Shown one piece after another: positions 21,801-34,200 of a DNA stretch of 64,000 nt; within the stretch, counting starts at the first letter, position 1; every line of letters starts with the position of its first letter. The notes under the pieces are model-generated. The model was not told the DNA's origin. It saw nothing but the letters and a program-made list of their open reading frames with translations, and made no database searches. This DNA comes from Zygaena filipendulae (lineage: Eukaryota > Arthropoda > Insecta > Lepidoptera > Zygaenidae): positions 2,495,001-2,559,000 of the forward strand of contig OU015652.1 of assembly GCA_907165275.2 (NCBI GenBank). The letters run 5' to 3'. A program made the position numbers and the translations under genes.

Positions 21801-24800
21801 ACAACAAGTTGTTAGAAAGAAAGAAAGAAGAAAGTAAAAGAGTTGGTCCCCATCAAAAAGATACAAAAATTACAAAAAGTAACAAATTACAAATATTGTG
21901 AAGGAGAAAGAAAGCAGTGCATCGGTTGTTAACTGTCGTATATAGTAGATGTGTGATGGGCGAAGGACAATAACAAAGCCCTATAGTGTCAAAAGGAAGG
22001 TGCAATGCCCTAATCAGAAAATATCTACAGCTGGGCCCTTATTCACTATGACCAACATTCCTTGCCCATAGCGTAGGTACGTCCCAAAAACACAATTCCA
22101 AACGCTTCTGGTGCCAAATTTATTAGAAATCAGTATTCTGTATGCCATAAGACACGTTGTAAATGTAATTTTTTAAAGTGAAATTTCTTTGAGTAAGCAC
22201 GAGGGAAAAAAAAAAAATTGTGACGCGGTATCTTAACGCGACGCGTTATGGTCATAGTGAATAAGGGCCCTGATTACTTATGGTTAATCATTAATGATTT
22301 AATTAAATAAGTAGGTATGTACCTACTATATACTTAATCCATTCTTCCTACAGAAAATAAATTGTAAATCTTTTTTTAAAGGTTACTTCTAAGGAACCTT
22401 TTTAATTCCGCCTTCCTACAGGTCAACTGATTTATAGAATACCACTGTTGCGTCAAGACCACTTCTACAATACCTCCCGTTTGTATACCTAGTAACAAAA
22501 TAAAATATGAAATAATGAAACAGGCGTGACGACTGACGAGATCGCGTTCGCGGATGAGTTTGTAGGTACGCCCGTTGACGCTCGACGGCCGAATAACAAA
22601 TTGGTTTAATTTGTTACAGTACGCGCTTCTGCTATCCGTGGTGCTTTTGGTGAAGTTGGTGATTGTGATTCTATCGTTCACGTTGAACGCCAGCACTGTG
22701 GTGCAGTACATCCACATACCCGTCGAGGACTACGCTACCGATCCTGAGATCCAAAAAGAAATCGACTCCATTCAGACTTTAGTACGTTCTTGACAATGTA
22801 ACTTTTGTTGCTATCATATTTCAGTTTGAATCAGAAAAATAGTGATTTTGTGATTAATTAATAATGGTTAGGCAGCTTCAAATTTTGAAATATGTTTATT
22901 TTGGTTGATTGCTAGATATTTTAAGTGTCAAAACGTGCATATTTTAATCGCAAATACACAAAGTTTTTGATTGCAACCGAAAAATGATAGAAACAAATGG
23001 TACATGATAACCCCTCTCGTCTTACTTACTCTAATAACCATAGATACAGTCTCAGCAGGTCTCGCGCCAGATAAGCCTATGACCTTGGGAAGCTAGTTGA
23101 ATAGTACAAGAATGATCGTCATGGAAATCCTCGTATAGAATCCTCATCAGACGTAGGATGTCTTTGGTCGCAGGGGCGCTTTCCCATAGGAGCGCTGGGT
23201 GCGGCCGCATCCGGGCGCCAGCCGGGCCGGGCGATCAACATTTGAATGAATCTGGTGATAGATAGTGCCTACCTGCCTACTTACCTTACCCAACTACAAT
23301 TTCGCACCCGGGCACCGCATATGGTTAAAACGCCCCTGTTTGGTCGCTGAGTTTTATAATCAAATCCTTATACCTATATCAGAACGCCTGAAGCAGCCGG
23401 GCCTATACTGCTACCTAATTTCTTTTTGCAATTTTACGGTTAGATCCAACCAAATTGGAACGTCTGTTAATACTTTTAGGAAGATATCTTTGCTTATATC
23501 TGTCAATATGCACAGCTTTATCACTACCTACAATTTTATTAAGAATAGTTTTGTCTTGACGAAATTAGGCGGGTAGGTAGGTAGGTACCTCAGACGAAAT
23601 CTGAGGTAGGTACTACCTATATAGGACCGGCGACTCCGGTGAGCCATCCAGCCTTTTCTCGGCAATGTTCCGAGATAAAAAGTATCCTACATGATGCTAT
23701 GTACCTACATCGGCATTTAGTTTAATTCTAAACCGATCCGTGCAATAGATTCCACGTGAAGCCTTAACTACCGGCTTGGTTACTCTTCTTTTATAACCCC
23801 TCTCAATTTTAGGTAAAAATATTCAATGTACAGAATCGCGGATTCTATACTCTTTTATCATAGTATAGATAACTTTCAGTTGAACTGCTGTGGCAGTGAA
23901 TCTTACCTCGACTACGCCGGAATGGAATTCGGTGCGAATCAATCGGTGGTCGTCATAAACAAGGAGACTGCAGATACGAACGTGGTTATGGTGATCCCGG
24001 AGAGCTGCTGCGTCACCAGCGAAGATGTATACTGCACTCGAATGAGGTCTAATAACTGCAAAAACGCTCTCGTCAACTTTATAGTGCAAAACTCGAGTGT
24101 GCTCGGCGTATTGGGCATTTCTGTCATGTTTATGCAGGTAAGTCAAACGGATTATCTTTTGTTAAAGCGGAACTCTTGTGTTCATCACACCAAGTCATTC
24201 GCCGGTACTTCTGTTTTGTGTATCTAGTCACAAGGAACCTATGACATACCTATACCTATACATAGTTGCTCAGGTTAGTGTTCACGGATGTAGTACCTAA
24301 TACAATCGTAGGTTGCTTGTAAATGCTTGCAAACGAAGTGATTATATTGTCTTTGATTAGCAGATTCCATGCCAGTATCGTATGACTTATTTGCGAATAA
24401 TTGGACGATTTGCGAACGGACGATTGGACCATTTACGAATTGGACGTAATGCGCCTAAACGCTTATTAACACCTAACGTAATAAAGAATAATAGCTAATT
24501 TTATTGAATCTTCATTTCAGAAGTCATCAGTTAAAAATATAAAAAGCGTTATTCTTTTCTTGCGATTTATACGTATAAAAGCGATTTTATCATTCCTCAA
24601 ACGATAACGTTGTGACGTTGGAAGTCGTAACAAAGATAACTGTAGTATCAATTCTTATAGATAATCAAAATCGTAACGAATTCTAGAAGGATCTTACATC
24701 TTGCTTGAGAAGTGGTATTGAAAATCATTGTTTCTTTCAGATGCTTGGCATAACATTTGCACTTCTCCTTGCACGCGGAATTCGTAAATTAAAAAGTGAG

Positions 24801-24917
24801 AGGGCACTGCACTCGTGGAAGATAAAGGAGCAGATTATTTTGGCGCGCAACAAAACTTGCACCGAAGAAAATGGCAGCACTGTGTATATTGACCCTACCA
24901 ATTCCAGTAATGCTTGA
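18861..24917 (+). CDS. Tetraspanin D, complete, 5 coding exons, 301 aa
   Basis: Exons 18861-18974, 21494-21688, 22620-22781, 23880-24137 and 24741-24917, all phase 0. The N-tail is longer than in its neighbours (MAGETVSNTQKMKIPKTETE...). TM2 ends GFFGALKQS: the conserved Glu of the GAxxE motif is Gln. The large loop has CCG, PESCC, YC and NC (six cysteines) and sequons NQS and NSS. The tail (IRKLKSERALHSWKIKEQ... ending SSNA) parallels that of tetraspanin C. A splice choice worth noting: the CCG exon starts at 23880 after ACTTTCAG. AATAAA at 24974. It converges on the ALKBH4-type gene, whose stop is about 1 kb away. Likely a membrane scaffold; the tissue role cannot be read from sequence. Confidence 0.94.
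19434..19508 (+). mobile_element. TGACGTCA-MITE family, 3' fragment (copy 5)
   Basis: Only the last 75 bp are left, ending TTTAGTCAAGTAGCCAATT (the TAGCCAA subtype). Intron 1 of tetraspanin D. Confidence 0.65.
19552..19788. mobile_element. Palindromic PIF/Harbinger-like MITE, copy 3
   Basis: 237 bp with TTA target duplications at 19549-19551 and 19789-19791. The whole element can fold on itself. Intron 1 of tetraspanin D. Confidence 0.9.
20024..20155. repeat. Imperfect inverted repeat
   Basis: TTACTATGAGCTCTTAAAGC at the left pairs with GCTTTAAGAGCTTATAGTA at the right, with inner arms TTGAATTGCTC and CTACTCAATTCAG. Probably a small foldback element; family unknown. Confidence 0.55.
20210..20402 (-). 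mobile_element. Non-autonomous Helitron
   Basis: From CTCCACGGTTTCACC through TTCCCGCGGAAATTCC and GTCCTTCTCTGTACCC to GCATTAGTAAGGA, the complement of a nearly full short Helitron. The terminal CTAG has become TATAG. Intron 1 of tetraspanin D. Confidence 0.75.
20680..21013. mobile_element. 334-bp element with perfect 28-bp inverted ends
   Basis: The 28 bases at 20680-20707 (starting ACAACGTGTTAATG) are the exact reverse complement of 20986-21013. The interior is AT-rich apart from a GC-rich patch at about 20830-20885. No transposase frame, so it is a MITE-like element of unassigned family. Intron 1 of tetraspanin D. Confidence 0.8.
21014..21060 (-). repeat. LINE-type 3' tail
   Basis: (AAT)n followed by AAACTCTTTATTGAACACC on the plus strand is the mirror of a retrotransposon tail ending in (ATT)n. 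How far the body extends to the right cannot be set by eye. Confidence 0.4.
22033..22270. mobile_element. 238-bp MITE with 22-bp inverted ends
   Basis: The outer 22 bases (GGGCCCTTATTCACTATGAC...) at 22033-22054 are repeated inverted at 22249-22270. No coding capacity. Intron 2 of tetraspanin D; superfamily not assigned. Confidence 0.75.
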
Positions 24918-25926
24918 AAAATAGAATTCCCTAACGTTTTTTTACAGTTCCAGAATTTATTTGCTTAATATTTAATAAATAATAAATTCATAAACAAATA
25001 TAATAAATTAGTATTTACTAAATAATACATTCACAAAAAATTATAATAAAAGATGTGTGCGAGATAAATATTTTAACTTTATTTGGTATAATCTATTGTA
25101 ATCGTCGTCTATGTTATGTACATTTTACCTACAAAGCAAAATAACAGGGCAATAAATTAATATTATTATTTATTTCCCTCTCTAGTCTCCTCCTACTTTA
25201 TAGGTTGCCAACCATTGTTTTCTTAGAACATGTCTTGGTTTTGGAAATTATAACAAAAAAATATATGTATAAATAGGAATAATTTATTCTCTCTTACTTA
25301 AAAAAAATTATATTATAATAATTGGGTGTTCTTCAGAGTATGAAAATCAAAATTCTAATTAGTCCGTCAGTTAGAAAATAAAAAAAATTATAGACACGTA
25401 TTTTTTGCTTTTTAAATTAATGAAAATAAACATAGATAAAGCACATTAAAGTTTAGGATTGGGGACTCGTGACGTCAATATTCATTATAAGCCCCATACA
25501 AACTGCACCGGGTTGTGACGTTACCCGAAATTTCAACTCAATGTATTGCCGTTATTTTTTGATTGCGTAAAAAAGGAAAAAAATACGTGTCCAATATTTT
25601 TTACTAATCTACGCCACGGACTAACAAAAAATTTTTTTGTCAAGTAGCCAATTGATTTTTATTGCCCCTAGTTACCATATGCCATGAATCACCATCGAAT
25701 CACCATGAATTACAGCTCTTATTCTGTATTGTTAATAAATCGAAATGCTTTGGTATTTAATTTTAAAATCTTAATTATCAAAATTGACAAACAACAACCC
25801 TAAAGTAACATATTTGGGTGTACTTTGGACAAAATTGCTTGTGAAACTATTGTACTCCCAAAAATATCCTATCAACCAACTCTACCGAAAATCATAATTG
25901 CTTGGATGATTCAAGCAAAAGAAACA
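24918..25926. other. Spacer between tetraspanin D and the ALKBH4-type gene
   Basis: 3' ends of two convergent genes. It holds the poly(A) region of tetraspanin D (AATAAA 24974), AT-rich DNA and one MITE (25341-25653). No gene seen. Confidence 0.6.
25341..25653 (+). mobile_element. TGACGTCA-MITE family, full-length copy 6
   Basis: Full length, with ends TGAAAATCAAAATTCTAATT and TTTGTCAAGTAGCCAATT. The paired palindromes have decayed (TGACGTCAATA and TGACGTTACC). Confidence 0.8.
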
Positions 25927-27181
25927 TTAAAAAAAATTCTTTGCTTTTTCTCTAATATCATGGCCAATACTGAGGGAATCTTTTGGCATATATGGTGGTG
26001 TGAATTCCCTAAAGGCGAGGCAAACTCGGCGAGATTTCACATCTTCACGGAACACAGTGTGTTCCCAATGGTACCGTGCTTCTCCATATAACACTAAAAG
26101 AGATCTCCTGAAATCAAACATAAATTATGTGATTTATATCAGAATAGAATGAAACATCAATGAGCAGATTTCTACTTCCACCCTATAAGAGGCAGGCAGA
26201 TTTTTTTTTTTGCTCAAATTTAAATAAGTTCATCATAATCAGCTTTTTTAATGTCTCCATTTTTAAGGGGAAGGGTTAACTTATGTTAAATATATATGGG
26301 CCCAGTGTACAATGGTGGATTTCACACACTTTAGAATTGCTTCTATTACACATAGTTAATATGTTCTTTACAAGATTTTCTTCATTTTATAATCTATAAA
26401 TAATAATAATCAAAATATTAACACACCTCATCATAGGTATTCTGACTACAACCTCATTTTCCATCACAGGTTTACTAACTTCCAATGCCGAGACATCCAT
26501 TCTTTGATATTCAGTGTTGAAAGTCCCATCAGGGTTGACTACATAGCTATAATCTTTAGCACAGTCAAGGTTGTATTTGCTTGTATCACCTTTATATCGA
26601 GTCATAGTAAGTACCGAGTCCGCTAGCAAATTAACTGTAACAACCCTTTCTCCCCATATCCAACAGTCATCAATGTGAGGGTCTATTGAAGCACCTTTGA
26701 GTGGATCATATTCCAAGCTACATTGCTCTATCACATCATAACCTTCCAAAATTTTCACACTGCTGAATCTATCTTGAACAAACTTTGTGCATAGAGGAAA
26801 ACCATTAAAACAACCTTCGGCAATTCTTTTCTTTTTAAAGTTAGTTTTCGGACCGAAATTTTGTTTTCGGCGTCCACTTTGCGATGGCGTCCAAGGCATC
26901 TGATCTAGGTCGTTCGCGAGACTGATTTCTTCGTTTTCTGATAAAAAGTCGCACTGAATATACACTCCAGGGAAGTCGACGGACGCTCCTTCGTGATCGG
27001 GATGCTGTTTGTATAGTTTCATGTCCCATCCTTGCCATGCTTTGTTACAGAAAGGGCAGTAAACATAACCTTTTTGCTTATCACGAATAGACAGATGGTC
27101 ACTTGTTTGCAATCCATGTTCTTTTTCGCATATCAAACAAGTTCTTACTCCTTTGCAACCGCAAGCACGAGTCGTATTCAT
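25927..27181 (-). CDS. ALKBH4: ALKBH4-type Fe(II)/2-oxoglutarate dioxygenase, 2 exons, 311 aa
   Basis: Exon 1 is 27181-26427 and exon 2 is 26107-25927, joined within an Arg codon (AG|G) to give MMRRSLLVLYGEARYHW. Domains: a Cys-rich N-terminus (CGCKGVRTCLICE, residues 7-19, and YCPFC, 41-45), then the AlkB fold. The HxD iron ligands are H169 and D171 (DPHIDD). The distal His is likely H268 (RYHWEH), and RRVCLAFREF near 278-287 supplies the 2-oxoglutarate Arg. All catalytic residues are present, so the enzyme should be active. ALKBH4 in mammals is linked to demethylation of actin Lys84 and to actomyosin control; that role here is by homology. The length fits the family (about 300 aa). The single intron is 319 bp. 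Confidence 0.95.
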
Positions 27182-27535
27182 ACCTAATAATCAGCGCAGA
27201 AGCCGTCTATGAAGATTGGAAACTTAACTGAATCAGAAATGAGAAAGAAAAACCGAAAACGGAAAACGGAAAACTTGCGGAAAACAGATTTTTCCTCCTA
27301 TCTGTCAAGTGTCAATGTCAAATATGTTATTTTTTTTTAATCTATTTTGTGAAAGGCAAAGTAACTTAGTCGATACAGTCAAGTTTTTACCTACAAAAAT
27401 ACAATAAGCTGGTTTCACGGATGATATTATGTTCTTTCCCAATTTTAGCATAATTTATATTACAGAACAAACTTAAAACAAAATGTTTGGCAAAATGGCG
27501 TTTAACATTGAAATTTTTTTACTTTCTTATTTAAT

Positions 27536-27725
27536 ATAGCTGTACCCCGCGGTTTCACCCGCGTAATCTTTGGAATTCTCGCCCAACTATTTTTTTTTAA
27601 TTATTGTAGCCTAAGCTACTCTTTATAACATCAGCCAGTCTGCCAAAAAGTCCCGTTAAAATCGATTTAGCCGTTTCAGAGATTAGCCGGAACAAACAGA
27701 CAGATAGACAGATTAATTAATTTTC
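27536..27725 (-). mobile_element. Helitron 3' part
   Basis: AGCTGTACCCCGCGGTTTC then ACCCGCGTAAT is the inverted hairpin end. AACATCAGCCAGTCTGCC and CCCGTTAAAATCG mark the subtype also found at 11992, 45372 and 50880. Confidence 0.7.
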
Positions 27726-27830
27726 TTATGTATACTGTACTGTAATATACTTTTATATTGTTAATTTGGAATTACAAACAGACACTTCAATTTAATTTAT
27801 ATGTATGTATAGATAATTTATATGTAGGTA

Positions 27831-27945
27831 CTAGCTGATCCCTACGGTTTCACCCGCGTAAATTTCGGAGTTCCCGCGGGAATTTCAGGGATAAAAGTAC
27901 CCTAAGTCCTTGTATCCCTGAAAACGTGTAGGTATCTATACAATA
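27831..27945 (-). mobile_element. Helitron 3' fragment
   Basis: CTAGCTGATCC, CGGTTTCACCCGCG, GTTCCCGCGGGAATT and CCCTAAGTCCTTGTATCCC in reverse order; 5' part lost. Confidence 0.7.
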
Positions 27946-28607
27946 TATCTAAGAATTTAGGTAGGTGAATAATACAATCATTATTTAGAATTTAACAACT
28001 TTATTGCGCTAAATAAAACAAATTAATACTAATAAATAATTAATTATTATTATTATTATTAATTAATCAACTAGATAGTACATAAACATTTTAAAAACAA
28101 TACTTTTGAAAAAAACCGCGCGATTTTTAAAGTTATCAGGTAAGTATCAAAGTGTAGGTAGGTTTACATATAAAAGATAATAATTATGTAGATGGAAACC
28201 TTTTTTGTTTAGGTACCGTAAATTGTTCGGGGTTATCATGTCTAATTTGCCCGAAATAGAGTAATTTACGTAAGTAGTTTAATGGGTAAGATTACTTTAG
28301 AAATAATATTAATAAATACTAACTTTTATATATTATAGGTACCCACATAGATACTCGTTGAGTTTCAAGTCCATTTTTGTGTCATCAATTTTTCGTTTAT
28401 TATTTTTAGATACATATTTGTTTTAGACGTGAAGCTCAAAGTACAAACTTATTGCAGTAAAATTTCAACTGTGAATACCTAGTTAAAGAATAATTAAATT
28501 ACAATAATATTAGATATTATTATGACGTGGCCTGCCACGTTGCGATTTATACAATAAAGCTATAGGTACCTACCTATACTTGAGGTAGGTACTTGTTTAT
28601 GTATATA

Positions 28608-28680
28608 TAATAGCTGCCCCGCGCGGTTTCACCCGCGATAATTTCGAAGTTCCGGCGGAATTGTTACATACAAACTTTGC
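28608..28680 (-). mobile_element. Helitron 3' fragment
   Basis: TAGCTGCCCCGCGCGGTTTC then ACCCGCGATAATTTCG; only the terminal hairpin region is clear. Confidence 0.6.
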
Positions 28681-30436
28681 AACCTCTTTTCATCCCCTTA
28701 TAGGGGTTGAATTTTCAAAAATCCTTTCTTATCGGATGCCTATGTCAGCATACAAAGAACACACCCTCCAAGTTTCAGGTCTCTACGAGCGGTTTAGGCT
28801 GTGCGTTGATCCATCAATCATTCAGGATAAAGCATTTTATATGTACCTATAGATATGTAAATAGTGCTTACTTTTGATCTACTTGATTTTTATTAATTTT
28901 GTGTTTACTCCAAGTGAAATGTTGATACGTTCTGAATTAGGTAACTAGGTAAGTACATTTTTTTATGATATAAGTAGGTACATACTTTTTAATACATACC
29001 TATTCAAAAGTTTTATGTACTTAAATAAAGAATGTTTTTATTAAAATGATGTTTTGTCCTGCAACACTTTGCCACAGTCGTGTGAAAGAGGCGAAACATT
29101 AGCCAAGTTGACATCTTCGTAGGTACTCATCGTCATGTCACGTGGTCATGCCAACTTGGACGATTTTTCGTGACAACCTGACAGGACGATAGGTTCCTTG
29201 ATAACGACGTATAAAGATTGTCAATTTGGCTAGGGGGCTAGTGTTTCTTTGAAAGTGTAAAACCGAATCGAGTGTAGGTACGAGTAAGTATAGAATAGAT
29301 GGTAAGTATACAATTTAAAGACAGGCAATATTTTTCTTTTTAAATTATACCAACCAAAATTGATTTAATTTCTAAATTGTACTCTAGATCTTATTATTAC
29401 ATTATATTACCAATACTTCCGTGATTATTTTATTTTTAATAAATATCTAGATACCTATATAAATAAAATTAAAGTGTATCTTTGTAAATCCAAATCAACA
29501 GCTTTTCGCTAAATGCATATAAAAGTAGGTATACGGTAGGTAGGTACTTATATAAAAAAATCATTTTTTTATATTTTTGTGTGCCTGTATGTTGTCTGTC
29601 TGTTTGTTCCGGCTAATCTCTGAAACGGCTGAACTGATTTTAATGGTACTTACACTGACTGATAGTTGGTTCTATAAGGAGTCCGACTAAGTACCTACTT
29701 ATATTTTAGAAAAAAGTAAGGTACGTAAAGTTTATTTGTGGAGATTTCTGTCATCAGAAGTACATACTTTATAGTAAAATCTACTTACAGGTACTGATGT
29801 TGGAAAGATAGGTAGTCGAATTATTACGTCCTTACATTATAGTACCTAATAACTTCTGTGCGTGCATTTGTGGAATTAAAATCACTATTATCTTAATAAT
29901 TTCGAAAGTAGGTACCTAAGTAGTATACACATTTGCCGGTATTGAATCTGATTACAATCATAGAAGGATCAACTTATAACTATTAAGAATAATTGATACT
30001 TTCTATGGTGATACGTATAAAAATGATTAGGTACGCGCGATGTCACAATATAGGTGAAAACCTACATGTATAAAATATACCTAATATTTAGATAAAAGGT
30101 AGGTATATTATGACGTGATATATTTATAAAGGGGTTAATGCTTTACAACTTATAAAACCTTCGCTTTATCAGCAGGGCCAAGTCAGTTGCTAAGAATAAG
30201 AGTGCATTAGAAGTATGATTAATCATTATTATTAACTATTTATGTTTTTATATTATGTAAATTACGCGGGACTTGAACGCGATGTTTATGTTTTGTTAGA
30301 AAATTCTTATTCATATTGTTTTTTTCCTAATAAGAGGTGCAAGCGTTAATTTTTATTGAAATATTATCCAAAGAAGTGACGTGAGGTTTACCCACCCAGG
30401 TGCAATCCCTTCAGCACCGCAATTTTCTTCCGTAAC

Positions 30437-30530
30437 AAATTTATTTAAAGAACTTTATTGCACTTTATCGTACAAAAGGCGGACTTAATGCCTGAGGCTT
30501 TCTCTACCAGTCAACCTTTTGGCTAGGTGA
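30437..30530 (-). repeat. Retrotransposon 3' tail fragment
   Basis: ACTTTATTGCACTTTATCG followed by GGCGGACTTAATGCCTGAGG and TCTCTACCAGTCAACC resembles the complement of a frequent lepidopteran non-LTR 3' end. Fragment only. Confidence 0.45.
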
Positions 30531-31206
30531 TAGTTTAGTTTAGTTTAGTTTAGTGGTGTTTACAGAACAGGAAAAAATATACATATATATATAAAATTTA
30601 TATAAATAATATTACCACGAATATATTAAATAAATTCAATAATAGCAGATACATACTTACATAATATACTAAATATATATATACACAAATCACGAGTTCC
30701 ATATATAACTACTTAGGTATTTCTAAAGCAAGAAGAGCCATTTTTTATAATAATAATTAGCCTTTAGACTGTAGAGATAATGCAAGACGGTATAATCTAT
30801 GATGGCAGTGAATTTAATACGTACTTAGTAGCTACGGGTAGGTAAGTACAATTTAATAGGTAATTGTACACTCTGCATTAGAATGCAATTGGTAATTTAA
30901 AAAAATGTAAATTTGATTAAAATTTTAGGACGTGGACATACGAATACCGTTACGGACGTAACGTAAAACCTAACTCTTTTTGAGTTACCAACATAATAGA
31001 AATCCTCGATTACGCTTCGTCATGATACAGGACAACCAAAAGTAAGTATACTTAGTTTCCTTCATCTATTCATTAAACGCGGTCTAATCCATCTCATCGT
31101 AGTCTAAAACTCTGAATGTGGAATGAAAGACCACGGGTGGCGATGGCGTTGGGGTAGGGGGCGCTACCACGACCTCTGGGGGTCGTAGGTTCTGCGCCGG
31201 CTGATG

Positions 31207-34200
31207 CTAGTCGTCGACCAACTCCCAAAGCATGAGGGCAGCGTCGGGACCACCGGAGCTGACCAGACAACGGTCGTTGAACAAGAAACGAGCAGAGAAA
31301 ATCGCCCCGCTGTATACTTTGGTCTCGTTGTATTCAGCTTTTGGACTTGCACAGGGATATCTGTGGGACAATAAGGGTTTTCAGGTTAAAAATAATAATA
31401 ATAACTTTAATTTCAGACCAAACATCCATATAATAAACCTAACACGCGAATCGTCTCCTGAGCCACTTCATGTAGGTAAGTGATCCACCTACAGATCAAG
31501 AATTTGCCTTTCACAAAAAAATCTCTGTCTGACCTAAAGTAGGTAACTGTTCTTCGTAGTTTCAGGATTCCCATGAAAACTCTTGATCTAAAGTCTCAGA
31601 GCTTTCTATTAGGGAAATAAATTGTGGAATCGGTTCCGTAGCTCCAGAGATTACCTACCCCCTACTTTAAAATATCTACACTAGTATACACAGATAAAGG
31701 CCTGGCTAAGTATTTGCTGGGAAATGAATTGCTTTGAAAGACGTGCGTACTGTGACTTATCACGTATTAAGTGAGATCTTGAAGTGCAAAGATGTTTATG
31801 TGACAATCTTTAATTTTTAGGAAACAGCTTTCGACAGTAGACGTTCGTTTTAGACCAAGAATAAGTTAAAATTGTAGCGTCTTATCAAGTAAAATTAACC
31901 TGAACAGGCGCAAATAGCCATCGAGATCACCGCTGATCAACAAATCGTGCGCAGCTGATCGACTCGCTGCGGATATCAACGAAGTCATCGGGTAGAATCT
32001 GTTGTTCCACATTCCTAGAAAAAAAAACAAAGATTCATAGTCACAATGTGGTAACAATGCGCTGTCGTGACAGCTTAGATGCTGACACTACAAGTAGTTC
32101 ATCGGTATACATTACCTGATACAAGGAATCCAACGGTAGAATTGTAAGTGGCCCATTTGACGTCTTTCATAGCGATCGGACTTTTTTCCGGTGAAAGAGA
32201 TTTTACGTCCCCTGAAAAGATGATTTAAAAATATATTTGTGTAAAAATTGATAAGAACGGACGTAACTTTTGATGAGTTAAGACTAAAAATAAGTAAAGA
32301 CCAAAAATTACTTACAGAACGCTAAATCATAGTCAGCTGTAGCTGTTTGCAAATAATTTCCATCTAGGCTCCAGTCTAATTGCATTAGGGGTTGGGAGCC
32401 ACGGATTTTGTTTGACTTTTTATACGAGAACCCATCGCGTGAAACACGGAACAAATAGATACTACCATTCTGAGACCCTATAGCTAAGAAGTCACCAGCT
32501 GAAAATAAAACAATGTCATTATAGCATATGCTGATGTAATTAAGGGTCCTGCTGGTGTTTATATTTTAGATCTATGACAAGCACACGGGTAAAATAAACA
32601 GCCAATGTAAATCGATGTAAAAACTGTTCCTCGTTAACGTATATAGAGGAACGACATCAACGTATCGGAGAACCAGAGTAGACCTCCTGGACAAATGACG
32701 TTACATTTCTCTCAAAGTTTTCCCTAATACTTTACCAGAATTGTATTGCAAGCAATTGAGCGGTGAACCACACACTCTGACGGTGGCTACGTGGGCGCCG
32801 GCATCCGCATTCAGGACTATCAGGTGCCCCTCAGTGCTTCCTGCCGCGAGCGCCCCGCCACCTGGGTGCCAGGCGAGGGAGACACATTCGTGGCCAACCT
32901 AATAATATTTAAGTGTTACAGTCTTCATATCAGACGCATACTATTAGAAAAAGTCCTCCCCCGTAAACCATGAAAATTATTCTGCTCTATCCTTATTCAA
33001 CAAATCCTCAGAAGCTCACATTGCGCCATAATAGTACGTCATCACTCGAGACTTTTCTATTCCAACTGCAAAATGTTTCAGCATAACTATATTTCAGCCC
33101 ACAGAACAGATACAAGTGACATCAACTTAGTTTAGTATGGAAATAAACGAAAACCGGTATCACCAAGTGATTGTAGTAGTAGACAAAACTATTCATCACG
33201 CACAAAAGCAAAGCCTGCTCCGCCCACATGTCATCTTTCATTATTTCATTTCTCTGTACCTCAGCCATTACAACGGTGCAATACAATACCTATAGCATTT
33301 CGCAAAATGTTCAGGATACATTGAAGAGGTGCTAGTAGGTATAGGTAGTAACTATGTATCTCTGTGCTAGACGTAGGTTTTACCTGAGTAGCGAAAACAA
33401 GTTTGTGCCCCCGCCACAAAGCAATGTTTTTATCGTTGCCTGCCGTTGCGAACATTTCATCATCTGGATGTACAGCCAAACCCATGAGTGGCTTGTGATG
33501 ACCAAATATTATCTAAAAAGGAATAATAATATGGTTTAGTATATATTTGAGTACATACATCACGCGTAAAGAACATGAGATCTAATAGCAGTTTTTCAGG
33601 CAATTATGGTACGAGTTCTTCCTTCTTTCCTTCCTATTTTAAGCACTATATCTAAATACAACACCAAAAAAGATCTGGATATATAGAATTTTTTGATACT
33701 TGTTGATGTAGCAGTTCAGGTTTATGTGTATCTACCTGGTTAAATCTCCTTTGAAGAGATCCTTCTAAAATGTTGTTTTTGGTAGTACCAACATACAAAT
33801 TCCCATCGTTCCTGCCTGGTCGCTGAGGGTAGATACTCCTTACTCCCCCAGCCGAATCGGGTAACTAAATGATTAGGTAATGTAATGTTAATAATTACTT
33901 TAGTAAATCTAACAGTATTAAGAGAGGATCGAGAGAAATATTTTAAACACTTGCTTTCGTTTCGGTTATCCTCTTGTAATTTTGCAACGTGTCCCAAGCT
34001 GCTATTTTTCTATCCTTTTCTCCACCAGATATTAAAGTTCCCTCGGAAAGCATTATCAAAGAGCTGATGCCCTTCAAATGTGCCTGAAAGTTTATTAATT
34101 ATAAGACAAGAATCCACGCTAAGGTCCTACGTATTCTCTTTGAGAGTTTGTGACGAACCTCGAACTCCATGCGCACGAAATAAGCGCCGTCACTATCGAC

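Larger units (their letters stand above)
27182..31206. other. Repeat-rich gap between the ALKBH4-type gene and DCX-EMAP
   Basis: 4 kb. The first few hundred bases are the 5' flank of the ALKBH4-type gene. Helitron ends follow at 27536, 27831 and 28608, then AT-rich DNA, a repeat tail at 30437-30530 and a (TAGTT)n run near 30533-30555. About 29040-29310 is less AT-rich and not obviously repeat. No coding exon that I can support. Confidence 0.55.

Noticed and set aside
25825..26091. 88-codon + strand frame
   Set aside because: Antisense to exon 2 of the ALKBH4-type gene, which has clear catalytic residues and splice fit.
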